Source: Bacteroidales bacterium (lineage in GTDB: Bacteria; Bacteroidota; Bacteroidia; Bacteroidales; Muribaculaceae). From it: DNA of 58,830 nucleotides. Positions 7,953 through 17,735 of the stretch are shown piece by piece (the stretch's first letter is position 1; each line of letters opens with the position of its first letter). Both the position numbers and the translations under genes were made by a program. Below the pieces are notes generated by a model. The model was not told where the DNA came from and made no database searches. It was given only the letters and a program-made list of their open reading frames with translations. The stretch covers positions 69,360 to 128,189 of the forward strand of contig CAJTFH010000007.1 of the NCBI GenBank assembly GCA_910575545.1, in the 5' to 3' direction.

Positions 7953-8309
7953 ATGGCGGCGCGCCCGAGTGGCACGCCGCTGCTGGCCATCGTGGCGCCT
8001 ATTCTTACGGGGCTGATTTTCGGAGTTCCGGGCGTTATCGGTCTGCTGGTAGGCGGCCTGTCGGCAGGGTTTGTGCTGGCCATCTTCATGGCCAACTCAG
8101 GCGGAGCGTGGGATAACGCCAAGAAATATGTCGAGGAGGGCAACTTCGGCGGCAAAGGCGGCGAAGTGCACCGTGCCGCCGTTGTGGGCGACACCGTGGG
8201 CGACCCGTTTAAAGACACCTCCGGCCCCAGCCTCAATATTCTTATCAAGCTCATGTCGATGGTGGCCATTGTCATGGCGGGCCTGACAGTCTCCTGGAGC
8301 CTGTTCTGA
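7953..8309 (+). pseudogene. Orphan C-terminal fragment of a membrane pyrophosphatase (HppA)
   Basis: The 118 codons match the last part of ion-pumping membrane pyrophosphatases: [16 protein letters not shown], then [34 protein letters not shown] and a terminal helix. Full-length family members are about 700 aa, so more than 80% is missing. In-frame stops lie just upstream (TGA at 7932-7934). The surviving part includes the conserved C-terminal [10 protein letters not shown] block of the active site, but it cannot work alone. It is on the rightward strand between two leftward polysaccharide genes, which suggests a recombination scar left when the glycan cassette was exchanged (inference). Confidence 0.85.
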
Positions 8310-8396
8310 TTCCTCCCCCCGCATGGAGTAATCCGCGCCGGTCCCCTCTCCCTACCGGCAGGCTCCGTGTTGATTAATGCAAAAAAGTGGAGGGGA

Positions 8397-9392
8397 TTAT
8401 TCGGTTTTGAAGGTGATGTCGTCGGTTCGGGGATGGACGAACTCGAATTCGAGTGTGCGGGCCAGGCCGTCGGCCAGGGTGTAGGGGGCACGGAAGCCGC
8501 AGGAATGCACTTTGGTGGCGTCGAACTCGGTTGTGGCGCAGAATTTCTTGACGCGCACGGAGCTGACGGCGAGTTTCTTGCCTGTGAGCTTGGCCAGCAG
8601 GTCGAAACAGTAGCCTCCGGTCATCCCCAGCCAGTAGGGGAAGTGGGTGGTGGGTATGTGCTTGTTGAGCACTTTGCTGACGTGGCTCACGAGCTGGTTC
8701 ATGTTGAAATCGGGTTTGTCGATGTAGTTGAACACGTTGTAGCCCTCGGTCACGTTGTCGAGTAGATATTTCACGAATGCCACGATGTTGCCCACATAGG
8801 CCATCGACTTGCGGTTTTCACCCTTGCCCACCATGAGGAACTTGCCCGATGAGATTTGGCGGAGCAGATTGTAGACGTTGCCACGGTTGCGCTCGCCGAA
8901 AATCACCGTGGGACGCACTATGTCGATGTTCCAGTCGGGGTGGGTCTCATACCATTTGCGTAGCACCTCTTCGGCCTGCCATTTTGATTTTCCGTAGTGG
9001 TTGAAGGGGTCGGCGGGATGGTTCTCGTCGGGGTTCTTCTTGTTGAGGCCGTAGACGGCGACTGACGAGAAGAAAATTATGCTGCTGATGCCGTTGCGCT
9101 CCATTGCGCGCAGCGTCACCTCCATGCCGCCGACGTTGGTGTCGTAGTAGAGCGACGTCGGCGACACGTCGTCGCGGTGTTGCGCCGCGAGCAGCACCAC
9201 GGCGTCGGCTCCCTTCAGCAAGGAGTCCATCTGCCGCTGGTCGCGCACGTCGCCGATTGTGGTAATGTCGTTGAAAAAATGGCTGGGCAGCAGGTCGATG
9301 TTGCTGCACTGATATTTCTGCGGTTCCTCGCCGAGCAGCCCTATGAGCCTCGTGCCCACAAAGCCGCTCCCTCCTATCATTGCAATCTTCAT
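8397..9392 (-). CDS. NAD-dependent epimerase/dehydratase (extended SDR)
   Basis: A 331-aa Rossmann-fold protein. The N-terminal dinucleotide site reads GGSGFVGTRLI, the catalytic Ser region SSVAVYG, and the Tyr-Lys pair sits in HYGKSK. Extended SDRs of this kind convert nucleotide sugars (4-epimerases, 4,6-dehydratases, reductases); the substrate cannot be told here. It is the last gene of the glycan operon, 17 bases after a GT2 gene, and probably supplies a sugar nucleotide or edits a lipid-linked sugar. Confidence 0.85.
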   Translation of the reverse strand: MKIAMIGGSGFVGTRLIGLLGEEPQKYQCSNIDLLPSHFFNDITTIGDVRDQRQMDSLLKGADAVVLLAAQHRDDVSPTSLYYDTNVGGMEVTLRAMERNGISSIIFFSSVAVYGLNKKNPDENHPADPFNHYGKSKWQAEEVLRKWYETHPDWNIDIVRPTVIFGERNRGNVYNLLRQISSGKFLMVGKGENRKSMAYVGNIVAFVKYLLDNVTEGYNVFNYIDKPDFNMNQLVSHVSKVLNKHIPTTHFPYWLGMTGGYCFDLLAKLTGKKLAVSSVRVKKFCATTEFDATKVHSCGFRAPYTLADGLARTLEFEFVHPRTDDITFKTE

Positions 9393-9409
9393 TGTCAGTC
9401 AATATTTGA

Positions 9410-10228
9410 TTATCGTAATAATTTCGAGTATATGAGTTTCCTTAGATTGTTGGGGAGTATATAAACAATTCCCCTTATTACACTGCTTTTTATGGCCTGC
9501 AATCTCGTTATTAGCCCAAGATGATGTAATTCGTTTTGGAATTTATAGCTGGTGATAGCATATCGAATTCCGCCACGACGCTTCATCATTTCAGGTGAAG
9601 TTCTGAAGTGCAGCAATGATTCCGGGATGTTGGCAAACGATGAACCGTTAACCATCATTCTGGCCCACAAATAATAATCTTCAAATAACGGGAAGTGCTT
9701 GTATCCACCGGCTTTTAATACTGCACTCTTTCGGAATATCACGGCTGGATGATTCAGCGGATTTCTTGTCTTAATGTATTCAGCTATTTCGGCGTGGGTT
9801 TCGGGGAGTTTTTTTATGGAAATCACATTGGCCGTATCACCTTCAAATTCCTCCATCCATGAGCTGCAAATGTCAATTCCCGGATGACTGGTCATAAATG
9901 CAACTTGGATTCTAAAGCGGTCGGGAAAGCATATGTCATCCGAATCCATCCTTGCCACCAGGTCATATGAGCAGTGCTTCAACCCTTCATTCAGAGCTTT
10001 GCCAAGTCCCCCGTTTTCGTGCAGCCGCACAACCTTTAGTTGTGGACAGGCTGATTTGAATCTCTCGATTTCATTATATAAGCCCGGAGTTAACGGGCCG
10101 TCTTCTACCAATACAACCTCTGTTGGCAGCAGGGTCTGGCTAAAAACGCTGTCGAGGCTCTCTCTCAGTTGTTCCGGTCGTTCTTTATAATAGACGGACA
10201 TTAGCACCGAGAAATCAGTGTTATGCAT
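9410..10228 (-). CDS. Glycosyltransferase family 2
   Basis: A 272-aa GT-A enzyme. It opens with FSVLMSVYYKERPEQLRESL, carries the acidic VLVEDGPLT and the metal-binding RMDSDDICFPDRF, and ends with amphipathic helices that could sit on the membrane. The pattern resembles AmsE-type polysaccharide glycosyltransferases. It should act on the cytosolic face, adding one sugar to the lipid-linked repeat unit. It begins only 6 bases after the restored stop of the phase-shifted GT14 gene, so it is probably coupled to it. Confidence 0.88.
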   Translation of the reverse strand: MHNTDFSVLMSVYYKERPEQLRESLDSVFSQTLLPTEVVLVEDGPLTPGLYNEIERFKSACPQLKVVRLHENGGLGKALNEGLKHCSYDLVARMDSDDICFPDRFRIQVAFMTSHPGIDICSSWMEEFEGDTANVISIKKLPETHAEIAEYIKTRNPLNHPAVIFRKSAVLKAGGYKHFPLFEDYYLWARMMVNGSSFANIPESLLHFRTSPEMMKRRGGIRYAITSYKFQNELHHLGLITRLQAIKSSVIRGIVYILPNNLRKLIYSKLLR

Positions 10229-10233
10229 ATCAG

Positions 10234-11167
10234 TTAGGAAGAAAATTTATGTGCAATGTACCTGAAGATTGCGGAATCGCGAACTTTACGAATGAATAGG
10301 ATATCAGGGTCTGCTATGCAGCGGTCAATGATGGCCTTGTCGTCGGGCAGCTGTAGAAATTCAGGTGAACTTTTACCCCCCCCAATTAACAAAAGTTAAC
10401 AGATTGTTTGCTGTATTCCCGCATAAGTTAAAGGCAAGGGTATTGAATATGATTTCATCTGGATTGGATGTGACTTTCATCTGTTGCCTTATTTCGGGAT
10501 TTGCATCATAGTATGACAGCACGGTTTCTAACGATGCCCTGTTCATCCGCCACCAGAACTCGCCGCCAAAAGGGCGGAGGTTATTCAATGGTTTTCTCTT
10601 GGGTGCGAAAAGGAATATATTCAGGGCATGTAGAAGGGCTGATATATTGCCCCGTGTAGCCGTTTTGCACAACTGGCGGAAATTTCCGAAATCCAAGCGT
10701 CGTGGCTCTATGGTGGCAATGTCTCTTTCAGACAATCGTACTGCATAGCATTCAAGCCGACGGCGGCCTCCTTCGAGCCAACCGCATTCGACCGATGGTA
10801 TCGGCGATGCACTTATGAAATTAGCCATGCCGTGTGATTTCAGGTATTCCTGAATGTAGGCTGCAGGTTTTACAGGCACGCATTGGCCTGATAGAAAAAT
10901 GAAGTAATCAAAACGGCGTTTGTCTGAAAGTGCTTGGCGAATCAAAGACACTACAGCATCGACCATTGAAACGTCGCCCCACTTGACATCGTAACGGTCA
11001 TTGGACAGTTCAACTTCAGGAATCGAACACAAAGGGTGGGTGTTTTCGACACATTTTTTATCAATATGAACTATAAAACCAACCCCATCGCCCGAAAGGA
11101 GTTTTATAATTTGGGCTACATTATTAAGATTGCTATGAGCAAGCATTATGTAGCAGATGCGGATCAT
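10234..11167 (-). CDS. GT14 (core-2/I-branching-like) glycosyltransferase, frameshifted at a G8 tract
   Basis: The open frame (10373-11167, 264 aa) begins MIRICYIMLAHSN and has FIVHIDKK, DYFIFLSGQCVPVK and a FGGEFWWRM block of the GT14/branching family. It stops right after eight G residues (10376-10383 on the opposite strand reads C8). With seven G the frame continues through KSSPEFLQLP, AIIDRCIADPDILFIRKV and ends at 10234-10236, giving 310 aa with the C-terminal part the family normally has. The upstream end overlaps the next GT2 gene by 4 bases. I infer a slippage-switched gene captured in its off state, although a read error in the homopolymer would look the same. Confidence 0.85.
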
Positions 11168-12075
11168 AAATATTTGGCGAGATTGATTCTGAACAATTTG
11201 AACAATAGCACATTGACAGCTTTGTTAAAACTCAGCCTACGCAACGATGCAATGCTGAAATGTCGGGAAATGGAATTGTGGAAAATCTTCTCGGGATCAG
11301 ATATCCCCGACCGTAATGCCCCGGAGATAATCAGCATGAACATGCAGTTGGTGTTCTCTTTCCCGATACGAGCCCCGGCAACCTTTTCCGCGAAATTTGC
11401 CGACGATAAAGCGTCCATGCTGATTTCCTGCGCTTTGGCATGGGTGACTGATGTGGCTACCTGCATATAATTATAAAGGCAACAGCCAAGAGCACATACT
11501 TTGTCAGCTGCTGCCACTGCCTGTAGGCAAACCGCCATATCTTCTGCACTCCGCAAGCCGGCCGGGGTCACAACATTTGTCAACAGGCCGCGTTTGAAGG
11601 CTTTCGCCCATAATTGCCAACGCAGACGCCCGTCGCACAACATAGCTGTCGCCGTATCGCCCGACATACTTTCAGGCTTATATTCTATAGATTTAATCAG
11701 CGCCCCCTCTTCCGATATCAGGTTGATACCAGAAACCACAATGTCGGCTCCGGAAGCGTTGAAAGTGTCTGCAAAAATCCGGAGGGCGTTGTCAGCGAGG
11801 GTGTCATCAACATCAAGGAATGTTATAATTCCTCCGGTTGATTGTGCTATCCCTCTCTCTCTTGCAACAGCAACACCCTCGTTGTTTTTATGTATTACTT
11901 TGACGCGGGAATCAGTAGACCCGATATTGCTTAATAGCTCAGATGTGCGGTCGGTGCTACCGTCATTGATAAATACAGCTTCCCAGTCGGGATATGTCTG
12001 TCGGCATAACGATTGGTAACAGCTGCCTATATGCCGTTCTCCGTTGTAGACAGGTATTATAACTGAAATTATCAT
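11164..12075 (-). CDS. Glycosyltransferase family 2
   Basis: A 303-aa GT-A enzyme with the classic start MIISVIIPVYNGERHI, the nucleotide-binding FINDGSTDRTSELL and the metal motif FLDVDDTLADN. The C-terminal half is less conserved and helical (FNKAVNVLLFKLFRINLAKY). It probably adds a sugar to the lipid-linked repeat. It is coupled on both sides by ATGA overlaps, with Wzy upstream and the GT14 gene downstream. Confidence 0.9.
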   Translation of the reverse strand: MIISVIIPVYNGERHIGSCYQSLCRQTYPDWEAVFINDGSTDRTSELLSNIGSTDSRVKVIHKNNEGVAVARERGIAQSTGGIITFLDVDDTLADNALRIFADTFNASGADIVVSGINLISEEGALIKSIEYKPESMSGDTATAMLCDGRLRWQLWAKAFKRGLLTNVVTPAGLRSAEDMAVCLQAVAAADKVCALGCCLYNYMQVATSVTHAKAQEISMDALSSANFAEKVAGARIGKENTNCMFMLIISGALRSGISDPEKIFHNSISRHFSIASLRRLSFNKAVNVLLFKLFRINLAKYL

Positions 12076-13364
12076 GTTGTTTTTTCCCGTTTGTTTCTCA
12101 GACTGAAAAACGACAATAGAAACAGTATGGAGAATGTCATTTTGTTTAAACCGATTGTCACAGCCTTATACTCCGTTATGAAGATATACAGAAGTATCAG
12201 ACAGGCTAATACCTTGTAGCTGCGGCCTTTGCGAAACAGAGGATAGATGGTGAATATCTGGTATATAATTATTGCGCCATATCCGAAAACACCCCAATAG
12301 AATAGATTCCTGAGAATGCCCACATCGGTGTGCAGGTAGTAACTGCCATCGGCATTAGTGAAATGTCCGGTTCCGAGCAATGCCTCCTGAAATGTGGGCA
12401 GCACTTCCCACATTTCACCAAGACGGTCGGTGGAAGCTGAAGAAAAATCGTTCCCGTCGAGCAGATTGAATAACGGCTCTAATGCCCATGGCAGAATTTT
12501 AAGAACCAATAACTCAACGTAGCTTGGAAATATGGTGAAGATAATGATGATTAAACCAATAATTGCTGCAATGATGTAACCGAAGAATGAGAGCTTTTTT
12601 ATAAACCCGATTTGTGAAAATATAAGAAAATAAACGATGCTGATAATAGCTCCCAAAAAGCCGGTTCGACCGGCAAATGAAGTGCCTACTACCAAACAAA
12701 ACCAGCCGATAACAACTTTTGCATTCATCCGATGCATCATATACTGATGTGCATACAGGATGAACGCAATGCCATAGGTCAATCCAAGACTCCAGGTTGT
12801 AGCGCTTGCAAGTGCTACTCCTCTGAGGGCGGAGGATTCTTGCGCCATATCGGCCTTGTTGAACGGAAGCAGCATCGCTGCAATGGTCGGATTGGCAGAT
12901 GCAATCATTTCAATGCCTGATTGAATTATATATGCATAGATTATGAGCCGTATAATAGTCGAGGTGTCAATGTCATATTTGTATTTCAAATAGGCAACGA
13001 TGCAAAAACCGCATATGATGTGGATCGCCTGGGCGAATAGGATTTTAATGTATGATAAATCATATGTGCCATGCAGAATCGAGTATGACAGTCCTAATGC
13101 GATGAGTAAGATGTTGATTGATAGCAATCCGACCGCATATCTCGTGCTTATGGTCTGAAATAAAACTCTTCTTGCAGATGGCTTGAGAAGAACCGGGAAC
13201 ACAATTACGGCACCGAGTATTGAGCTGGTTATAGGCCCTACAATATAGAACGAGAACACATAGATAAACACAAAAAATGTGCCTACAACATTCGCGTTGT
13301 CTAATGTGCTCTTCTTTATTGTCAATATACTGCTGGAATTCATGCAATATGCTTCTTTAGCCAT
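12072..13364 (-). CDS. Wzy-like O-antigen/capsule polymerase
   Basis: A 430-aa protein made almost wholly of hydrophobic helices (about 10-11) with a larger polar loop near residues 305-340 (FNLLDGNDFSSASTDRLGEMW, GTGHFTNADGSYYLH). Such a loop late in the chain is typical of Wzy polymerases and WaaL ligases. The SSASTDRLGEMW pattern after a long membrane block fits the polymerase better in this setting, next to Wzx and Wzz. The first residues (MAKEAYCMNSS) allow a later start at MNSSSIL. The family is divergent, so the call rests on topology and context. Confidence 0.8.
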   Translation of the reverse strand: MAKEAYCMNSSSILTIKKSTLDNANVVGTFFVFIYVFSFYIVGPITSSILGAVIVFPVLLKPSARRVLFQTISTRYAVGLLSINILLIALGLSYSILHGTYDLSYIKILFAQAIHIICGFCIVAYLKYKYDIDTSTIIRLIIYAYIIQSGIEMIASANPTIAAMLLPFNKADMAQESSALRGVALASATTWSLGLTYGIAFILYAHQYMMHRMNAKVVIGWFCLVVGTSFAGRTGFLGAIISIVYFLIFSQIGFIKKLSFFGYIIAAIIGLIIIIFTIFPSYVELLVLKILPWALEPLFNLLDGNDFSSASTDRLGEMWEVLPTFQEALLGTGHFTNADGSYYLHTDVGILRNLFYWGVFGYGAIIIYQIFTIYPLFRKGRSYKVLACLILLYIFITEYKAVTIGLNKMTFSILFLLSFFSLRNKREKTT

Positions 13365-13552
13365 GCCATCACCCGAATAATATCAATCTGCTGTTTTTAC
13401 GCGAGCTAAAGCCTCATGCCAAAAATGCAAACGAGGTGCCGTGTGACTACATATATCCTGATGCTTAAGGACTTTGATTTTGTTCAAAGAAATTGAGAGT
13501 GCACTGTTCAACGAATTATTCAACACTATAAATTGAGATGCTGACAGGAATT

Positions 13553-14305
13553 TTAATTTCCGGCTTGTTTATTTTTTTCAGCTTTTTCAAATTTCCCACA
13601 TAACGAAAGGATATGTTGAATCAAGGTTCGTCGTTTAATATTCATCCAAACTTTAAGGTTGAACGGCACATTGGTCTTTGATTCAGTTTGTATCGTCGTT
13701 TTGAAAACACCGCTCCAGTCCTGGTCGAAAAGGTGTGGCCGCACTCCGCAGATATTCACACCCCGTTTCACAAAAAGATGCCAGGCATCAGCAGCATACC
13801 ACGGCTTGGAGTCTATCATAAGTTTGGCTGCTGCGCTATTCAGTGCATAAGCATGGGTCAGATAGCCGTCGAAAACGCGCGATATTTTATGATTGGCATT
13901 GAAACCACGGCTTGATGTAAACCAAAACCAGCCCGATAGGAGCAACAACCGGGGTTCATCGCAATCAAGCCATTGTGCTATGGCCGGGAGCATTTCGTCA
14001 AACGGTTCGTTAATAACCAGATCGTCTTCAAAGATAATGGCATATCGCTCGCCCGATTCAATGAGTTGCCTGTAACACTTCTGGTGACTGAGAGTGCAAC
14101 CGATCTCACCGGGGCGCACCCGACGCCGCATTAAGACACTAAACTTATCGAAATCGAACAACTCCCTTTGGCGTTGATCAGATAATTGCTTGCCATTAAC
14201 GGCATCGATGAACTCGATGCTAAGGCCGGGGTGGTTGCAGAGCAATTGCTCCATATATCGCCGTCGGTCTGACGATGAAGCCATATTGACTACATATGCT
14301 TTCAT
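13553..14305 (-). CDS. GT25-family glycosyltransferase
   Basis: A 250-aa protein. The start MKAYVVNMASSSDRRRYMEQ, then FIDAVNGKQL, RRRVRPGEIGCTLSH and YAIIFEDDLVINEPF, is the GT25 (LPS galactosyltransferase-like) pattern. EDD is the probable metal motif. It lies between the pyruvyltransferase (4-base overlap upstream) and Wzy, from which a 188-base AT-rich gap separates it. The linkage made is unknown. Confidence 0.87.
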   Translation of the reverse strand: MKAYVVNMASSSDRRRYMEQLLCNHPGLSIEFIDAVNGKQLSDQRQRELFDFDKFSVLMRRRVRPGEIGCTLSHQKCYRQLIESGERYAIIFEDDLVINEPFDEMLPAIAQWLDCDEPRLLLLSGWFWFTSSRGFNANHKISRVFDGYLTHAYALNSAAAKLMIDSKPWYAADAWHLFVKRGVNICGVRPHLFDQDWSGVFKTTIQTESKTNVPFNLKVWMNIKRRTLIQHILSLCGKFEKAEKNKQAGN

Positions 14306-15288
14306 ATAAACTTCTTTACTGATTCAAGATTTGTCAGCCATGTGTCGGCGTATGCCGACAGTTTACCGCTGCAATTATCGATATACTCCACCGGCTTATG
14401 CAATAATACGCTAAGAATCAGCACATGTAAACGGGTAGTAATGATACGGCTGTATGGTGCAAGAAATCTGCAGCCTTTTTTTACCAATGTTGGCCGCATA
14501 ATTGTGTCGGCAATTAAATCACCTGTTTTCATTAATGCAGATGATGCCATTGGAATTTTGTTGCTTATATTGCCTAATTTGATTAAACCATTGACAACCC
14601 TGACTGATAAATCATACGACTCAACGGTGGGCCAATCACGCACCTCCATTGATTCGGGAATTTCCGTATGAGTATCAAGCAATTCCTTATCAAGTCTGCG
14701 CAGGAATAGCTCTTTGCCGTTTTCTTTCCCGCGAAATCGTTGCAAAAATGAATCAAGGATGCAAAACGCCATGTCGGGCATCAGTAGAAGACGACATTTA
14801 GGAAAATGCGCTTTCATAAACTCATAGCTTGGTAAATCTCTGAGACATAAGGTTAAATCTTTGTGTCGATACATGATTTCAGCGTCTTTTTCCACTAAAG
14901 ACATATCATCGTACCAAACTGATTGAGGAAACATTACAATCCGGTTGTCGGAATACCGTTTTATCACTTCCAATCGGAAATCTTGCGCACCCCGATATAA
15001 ATCTCCGAAATTGCCGCCGCCATGTAACAGAATTACATCGCCATTTTTGATTTCAGGCCATCGCCATGATGCCGAGCTTGAATTACCGAGATTTTTATAT
15101 GGCACATGTTTCAGGAATTGTTTTTCGCCTTCCCAAATCAGATTGTCTCCGATATTGATATGGTAAGGATTATCAAGATGATAATAATTACCGTTGACAA
15201 TAGGAATTAACTCCCTGAATATTTTCTCCCGTAAATTAGTTATAACGCTTTGATAATCCATCGAATTTGTAACCTTAACTATGCCCAT
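14302..15288 (-). CDS. Polysaccharide pyruvyl transferase family protein
   Basis: A 328-aa protein of the CsaB/WcaK family. Visible signatures are NIGDNLIWEGEK near the N-terminus, LLHGGGNFGDLY in the middle and the C-terminal RIITTRLHVLILSVLLHKP. These enzymes add ketal-linked pyruvate from PEP to hexoses, giving the polymer a negative charge; some members instead act as glycosyl- or colanate-type transferases. It overlaps LicD upstream by 14 bases and GT25 downstream by 4, so the three are co-translated. Confidence 0.88.
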   Translation of the reverse strand: MGIVKVTNSMDYQSVITNLREKIFRELIPIVNGNYYHLDNPYHINIGDNLIWEGEKQFLKHVPYKNLGNSSSASWRWPEIKNGDVILLHGGGNFGDLYRGAQDFRLEVIKRYSDNRIVMFPQSVWYDDMSLVEKDAEIMYRHKDLTLCLRDLPSYEFMKAHFPKCRLLLMPDMAFCILDSFLQRFRGKENGKELFLRRLDKELLDTHTEIPESMEVRDWPTVESYDLSVRVVNGLIKLGNISNKIPMASSALMKTGDLIADTIMRPTLVKKGCRFLAPYSRIITTRLHVLILSVLLHKPVEYIDNCSGKLSAYADTWLTNLESVKKFI

Positions 15289-16258
15289 TGATAATATTTA
15301 ATATTCTTATGGAAGAAATAGTTGCGAATTTCTTGATACCAAACATGCGTATATAGCCAAGCAACTTGATAAGGGGAGCTTTTTCTCCCCAAAATGGAAT
15401 TTCTTTTAGGTTTTTAGGCTGATTTTTGATAGAAATATATTCATAGGCGGCAGGGGCTCTATTTTCAAGAGGCGGCAGCTGCATGTAATCGCCATATATT
15501 GATTTTAAATAATAATCATAACCCGCAGGGATCCATGTTTTTATGCCACTGAAATCTATTCGTTTGAATCCATGCAAGAAATCATGCTTTATTGCCGGAG
15601 ATTTATAGAAATTGCTCTGAGCGGTAATAAGCGTATTCTCGTTTAACTCCTCACATCCGTATTCATCATTATAGAATTTGAAGAAGTCTCGCGGGGACAT
15701 TTTTCGGTATTTTTCCGAAAGTTCACTGAACTCACACTTCGACTCACCGGTCAGGTGCATGTTTGCGATACCTCGCAACTCGGCATTAAGCTGCACTGAC
15801 GTGGCATCGGACATTATGACATTGACCGGAGCTATGTCAAGTTTAATAGGGAATATCGCAGCAGACTCTTTGCTCCATCGCGTGTACAGATTCTTTGTGC
15901 TGCATAAATAATTACAGCAATGTTTATACCGGTTTTCTCCCGAATAAAGCAAGTAACAGTCTTTGCTGGTAGCACAGTATTTTTCCAAAGCATCCACTAA
16001 CTTCAGATAGTCTTTTTTTAGAATAGCAATGTCGATGTCATCATCCCAGGGTATAAAACCGCCATGCCTTATAGCACCAATCATGCTTCCGCCATCGATC
16101 CAGTATTTAAGATTTTCTTTGTTACAGATGTCATCCACTATGCGAAGCAAATTAAGCATCTCTTCGCGAACTTCATCCATGCGGTCGATAAGGTAATACT
16201 CAGTGCCATCTCTTTTGACAAGTTTACACTTGTCGGTTATATTGTTGTCACATCCCAT
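15275..16258 (-). CDS. LicD-family phosphotransferase
   Basis: A 327-aa protein with the LicD core: DDICNKENLKYWIDGGS, MIGAIRHGGFIPW and the acidic DDDIDIA (residues 72-76). LicD enzymes move phosphocholine, or another CDP-carried phospho-alcohol, onto sugars. No licA, licB or licC choline genes are nearby. The operon instead has a TagD-like cytidylyltransferase fusion and a HisC-like aminotransferase, so the group it moves may be another amino-alcohol phosphate (inference). The C-terminal half (FKRIDFSGIKTWIPAGYDYYL) is typical of the family. Confidence 0.9.
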   Translation of the reverse strand: MGCDNNITDKCKLVKRDGTEYYLIDRMDEVREEMLNLLRIVDDICNKENLKYWIDGGSMIGAIRHGGFIPWDDDIDIAILKKDYLKLVDALEKYCATSKDCYLLYSGENRYKHCCNYLCSTKNLYTRWSKESAAIFPIKLDIAPVNVIMSDATSVQLNAELRGIANMHLTGESKCEFSELSEKYRKMSPRDFFKFYNDEYGCEELNENTLITAQSNFYKSPAIKHDFLHGFKRIDFSGIKTWIPAGYDYYLKSIYGDYMQLPPLENRAPAAYEYISIKNQPKNLKEIPFWGEKAPLIKLLGYIRMFGIKKFATISSIRILNIINGHS

Positions 16259-16271
16259 AATTTTGATTTGA

Positions 16272-17735
16272 TTATTTTAGATATGAATTGATATTAGTTC
16301 TGCATCTGGCCATTATTTCCATCAAGCTCTCATCTTTTCGGTAATAAAGGATACTGAAATAAAAAATTGCGCATGAAAATATTGATAACACGGTATGCAA
16401 AACCTGAGATATAGGTAAAAGTTTAAAACCGATTACAATCGGTATAAACAGTAACGACAGGGATAGGTATCGAAGATTGTATTTGGTCAGTAGACCGATA
16501 TTTATTCTCAACTTGTTTTTTATGTATAGCAGGCAAGATAGCTGGAAGATAATTTCACATATCCAGGTGGTTAATATTGCTATGAACGGATCCAGTACAG
16601 ACAGGAATATGAAATTCAGTCCAACGTTAAGTAGCCCACACAATAAATTATATTTGAGAATAACTTTTTCCTTCCCGTGGAGGAAAAGAATCTGATTGTA
16701 AATGATTGATTCTATTCCAAGGCATATAAGTCGTAAAGAGAATATGCGCATTGAAGCCACCGCGCCGATGTATTGCTCTCCTCCCATAATGAGAATGACT
16801 TCCTCCGATAGAAGGAATAATCCGATACCTATTGGCATAAGCAGAGCAATCATAAGCCGTATGATTTTTCTTAGCCCTTGGAGATATAGTTCCCGATCTT
16901 CCTTTAGGTATAATGCCAGACGGGGTAGTGTGGCAAAAACAACCGATAACACAAGAGCTTTCACAATTTCTACTACACGTTGACCAATTGAAAATAGGGC
17001 TACATTAGCCGTTCCTGTATAATGGCCAAGCATGGTTCGGTCTACTATGGTGTAAAGGATCCCGGTATTTCTAAGCACAAGTATAATAAGAAGCGCGGGT
17101 ATAAAGTCTTTCCAATGTAGACCTGAAAATAGCTCGTATGCCGGGATATTTAATCGTTTTATTGCATAAACAAAGCTGACCAAGTAGTTGATTAGAGTAA
17201 TACCGGAAAGTATTGCTACATATATAATTGCATCGCGAGAAGATCTGACAAAAGAAAAAATCGCGATTACACTCAAAAGTCGGATTAAAATGGTTTTAGT
17301 AGTTATAAATTGGAACTCTTCAAAAGCCTCGTTGACCCATTCAATGTTTAAAGCCTGTGCAAACAGATTGGCTGAGAAAATATAACCTATGATTTTAACC
17401 GCTTCGTCGGTTATGCAATAATGGATAAACAATACATATAACAGAAAGAATGTAAGATTGCTGACTAATCCAATAGTGAAAAGATTCTTGAATGTGTCTC
17501 TTACTAAAACTAAATTATTACGGTTGCTGCTGAGGCTTCTTAATCCATAATTATATATGCCCAACATTCCCATTATGCTGAAATAGCTGAGGAGAGTATT
17601 GGTGTACTCGATATTACCAATCCAATCTCTCCCAACCACTCTATACACATAGGGGGTGAGAATGAAGGGAAGAAGAGTATTGAAGATTTCAAGACTACCT
17701 TTAGCAAGAATATTTTTTGCAACAGATTTGCTCAT
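16272..17735 (-). CDS. wzx: Wzx-type repeat-unit flippase
   Basis: A 487-aa membrane protein with about 12-14 hydrophobic helices spread evenly over its length. The start MSKSVAKNILAKGSLEIFNTLLPFILTPYVYRVVG is characteristic of MATE/PST flippases, as is the later LRNTGILYTIVDRTMLGHYTGTANVALFSIGQRVVE. It moves the lipid-linked repeat unit to the outer leaflet for Wzy. It overlaps the PP-loop-like gene by 4 bases upstream and lies 13 bases before licD. The region is visibly AT-richer than the housekeeping flanks. Confidence 0.93.
   Translation of the reverse strand: MSKSVAKNILAKGSLEIFNTLLPFILTPYVYRVVGRDWIGNIEYTNTLLSYFSIMGMLGIYNYGLRSLSSNRNNLVLVRDTFKNLFTIGLVSNLTFFLLYVLFIHYCITDEAVKIIGYIFSANLFAQALNIEWVNEAFEEFQFITTKTILIRLLSVIAIFSFVRSSRDAIIYVAILSGITLINYLVSFVYAIKRLNIPAYELFSGLHWKDFIPALLIILVLRNTGILYTIVDRTMLGHYTGTANVALFSIGQRVVEIVKALVLSVVFATLPRLALYLKEDRELYLQGLRKIIRLMIALLMPIGIGLFLLSEEVILIMGGEQYIGAVASMRIFSLRLICLGIESIIYNQILFLHGKEKVILKYNLLCGLLNVGLNFIFLSVLDPFIAILTTWICEIIFQLSCLLYIKNKLRINIGLLTKYNLRYLSLSLLFIPIVIGFKLLPISQVLHTVLSIFSCAIFYFSILYYRKDESLMEIMARCRTNINSYLK

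Noticed and set aside
7796-8491. N-terminal extension of the Wza-like frame
   Set aside because: It crosses the promoter and the antisense of the pyrophosphatase fragment. The signal peptide at 7795 gives a natural start.
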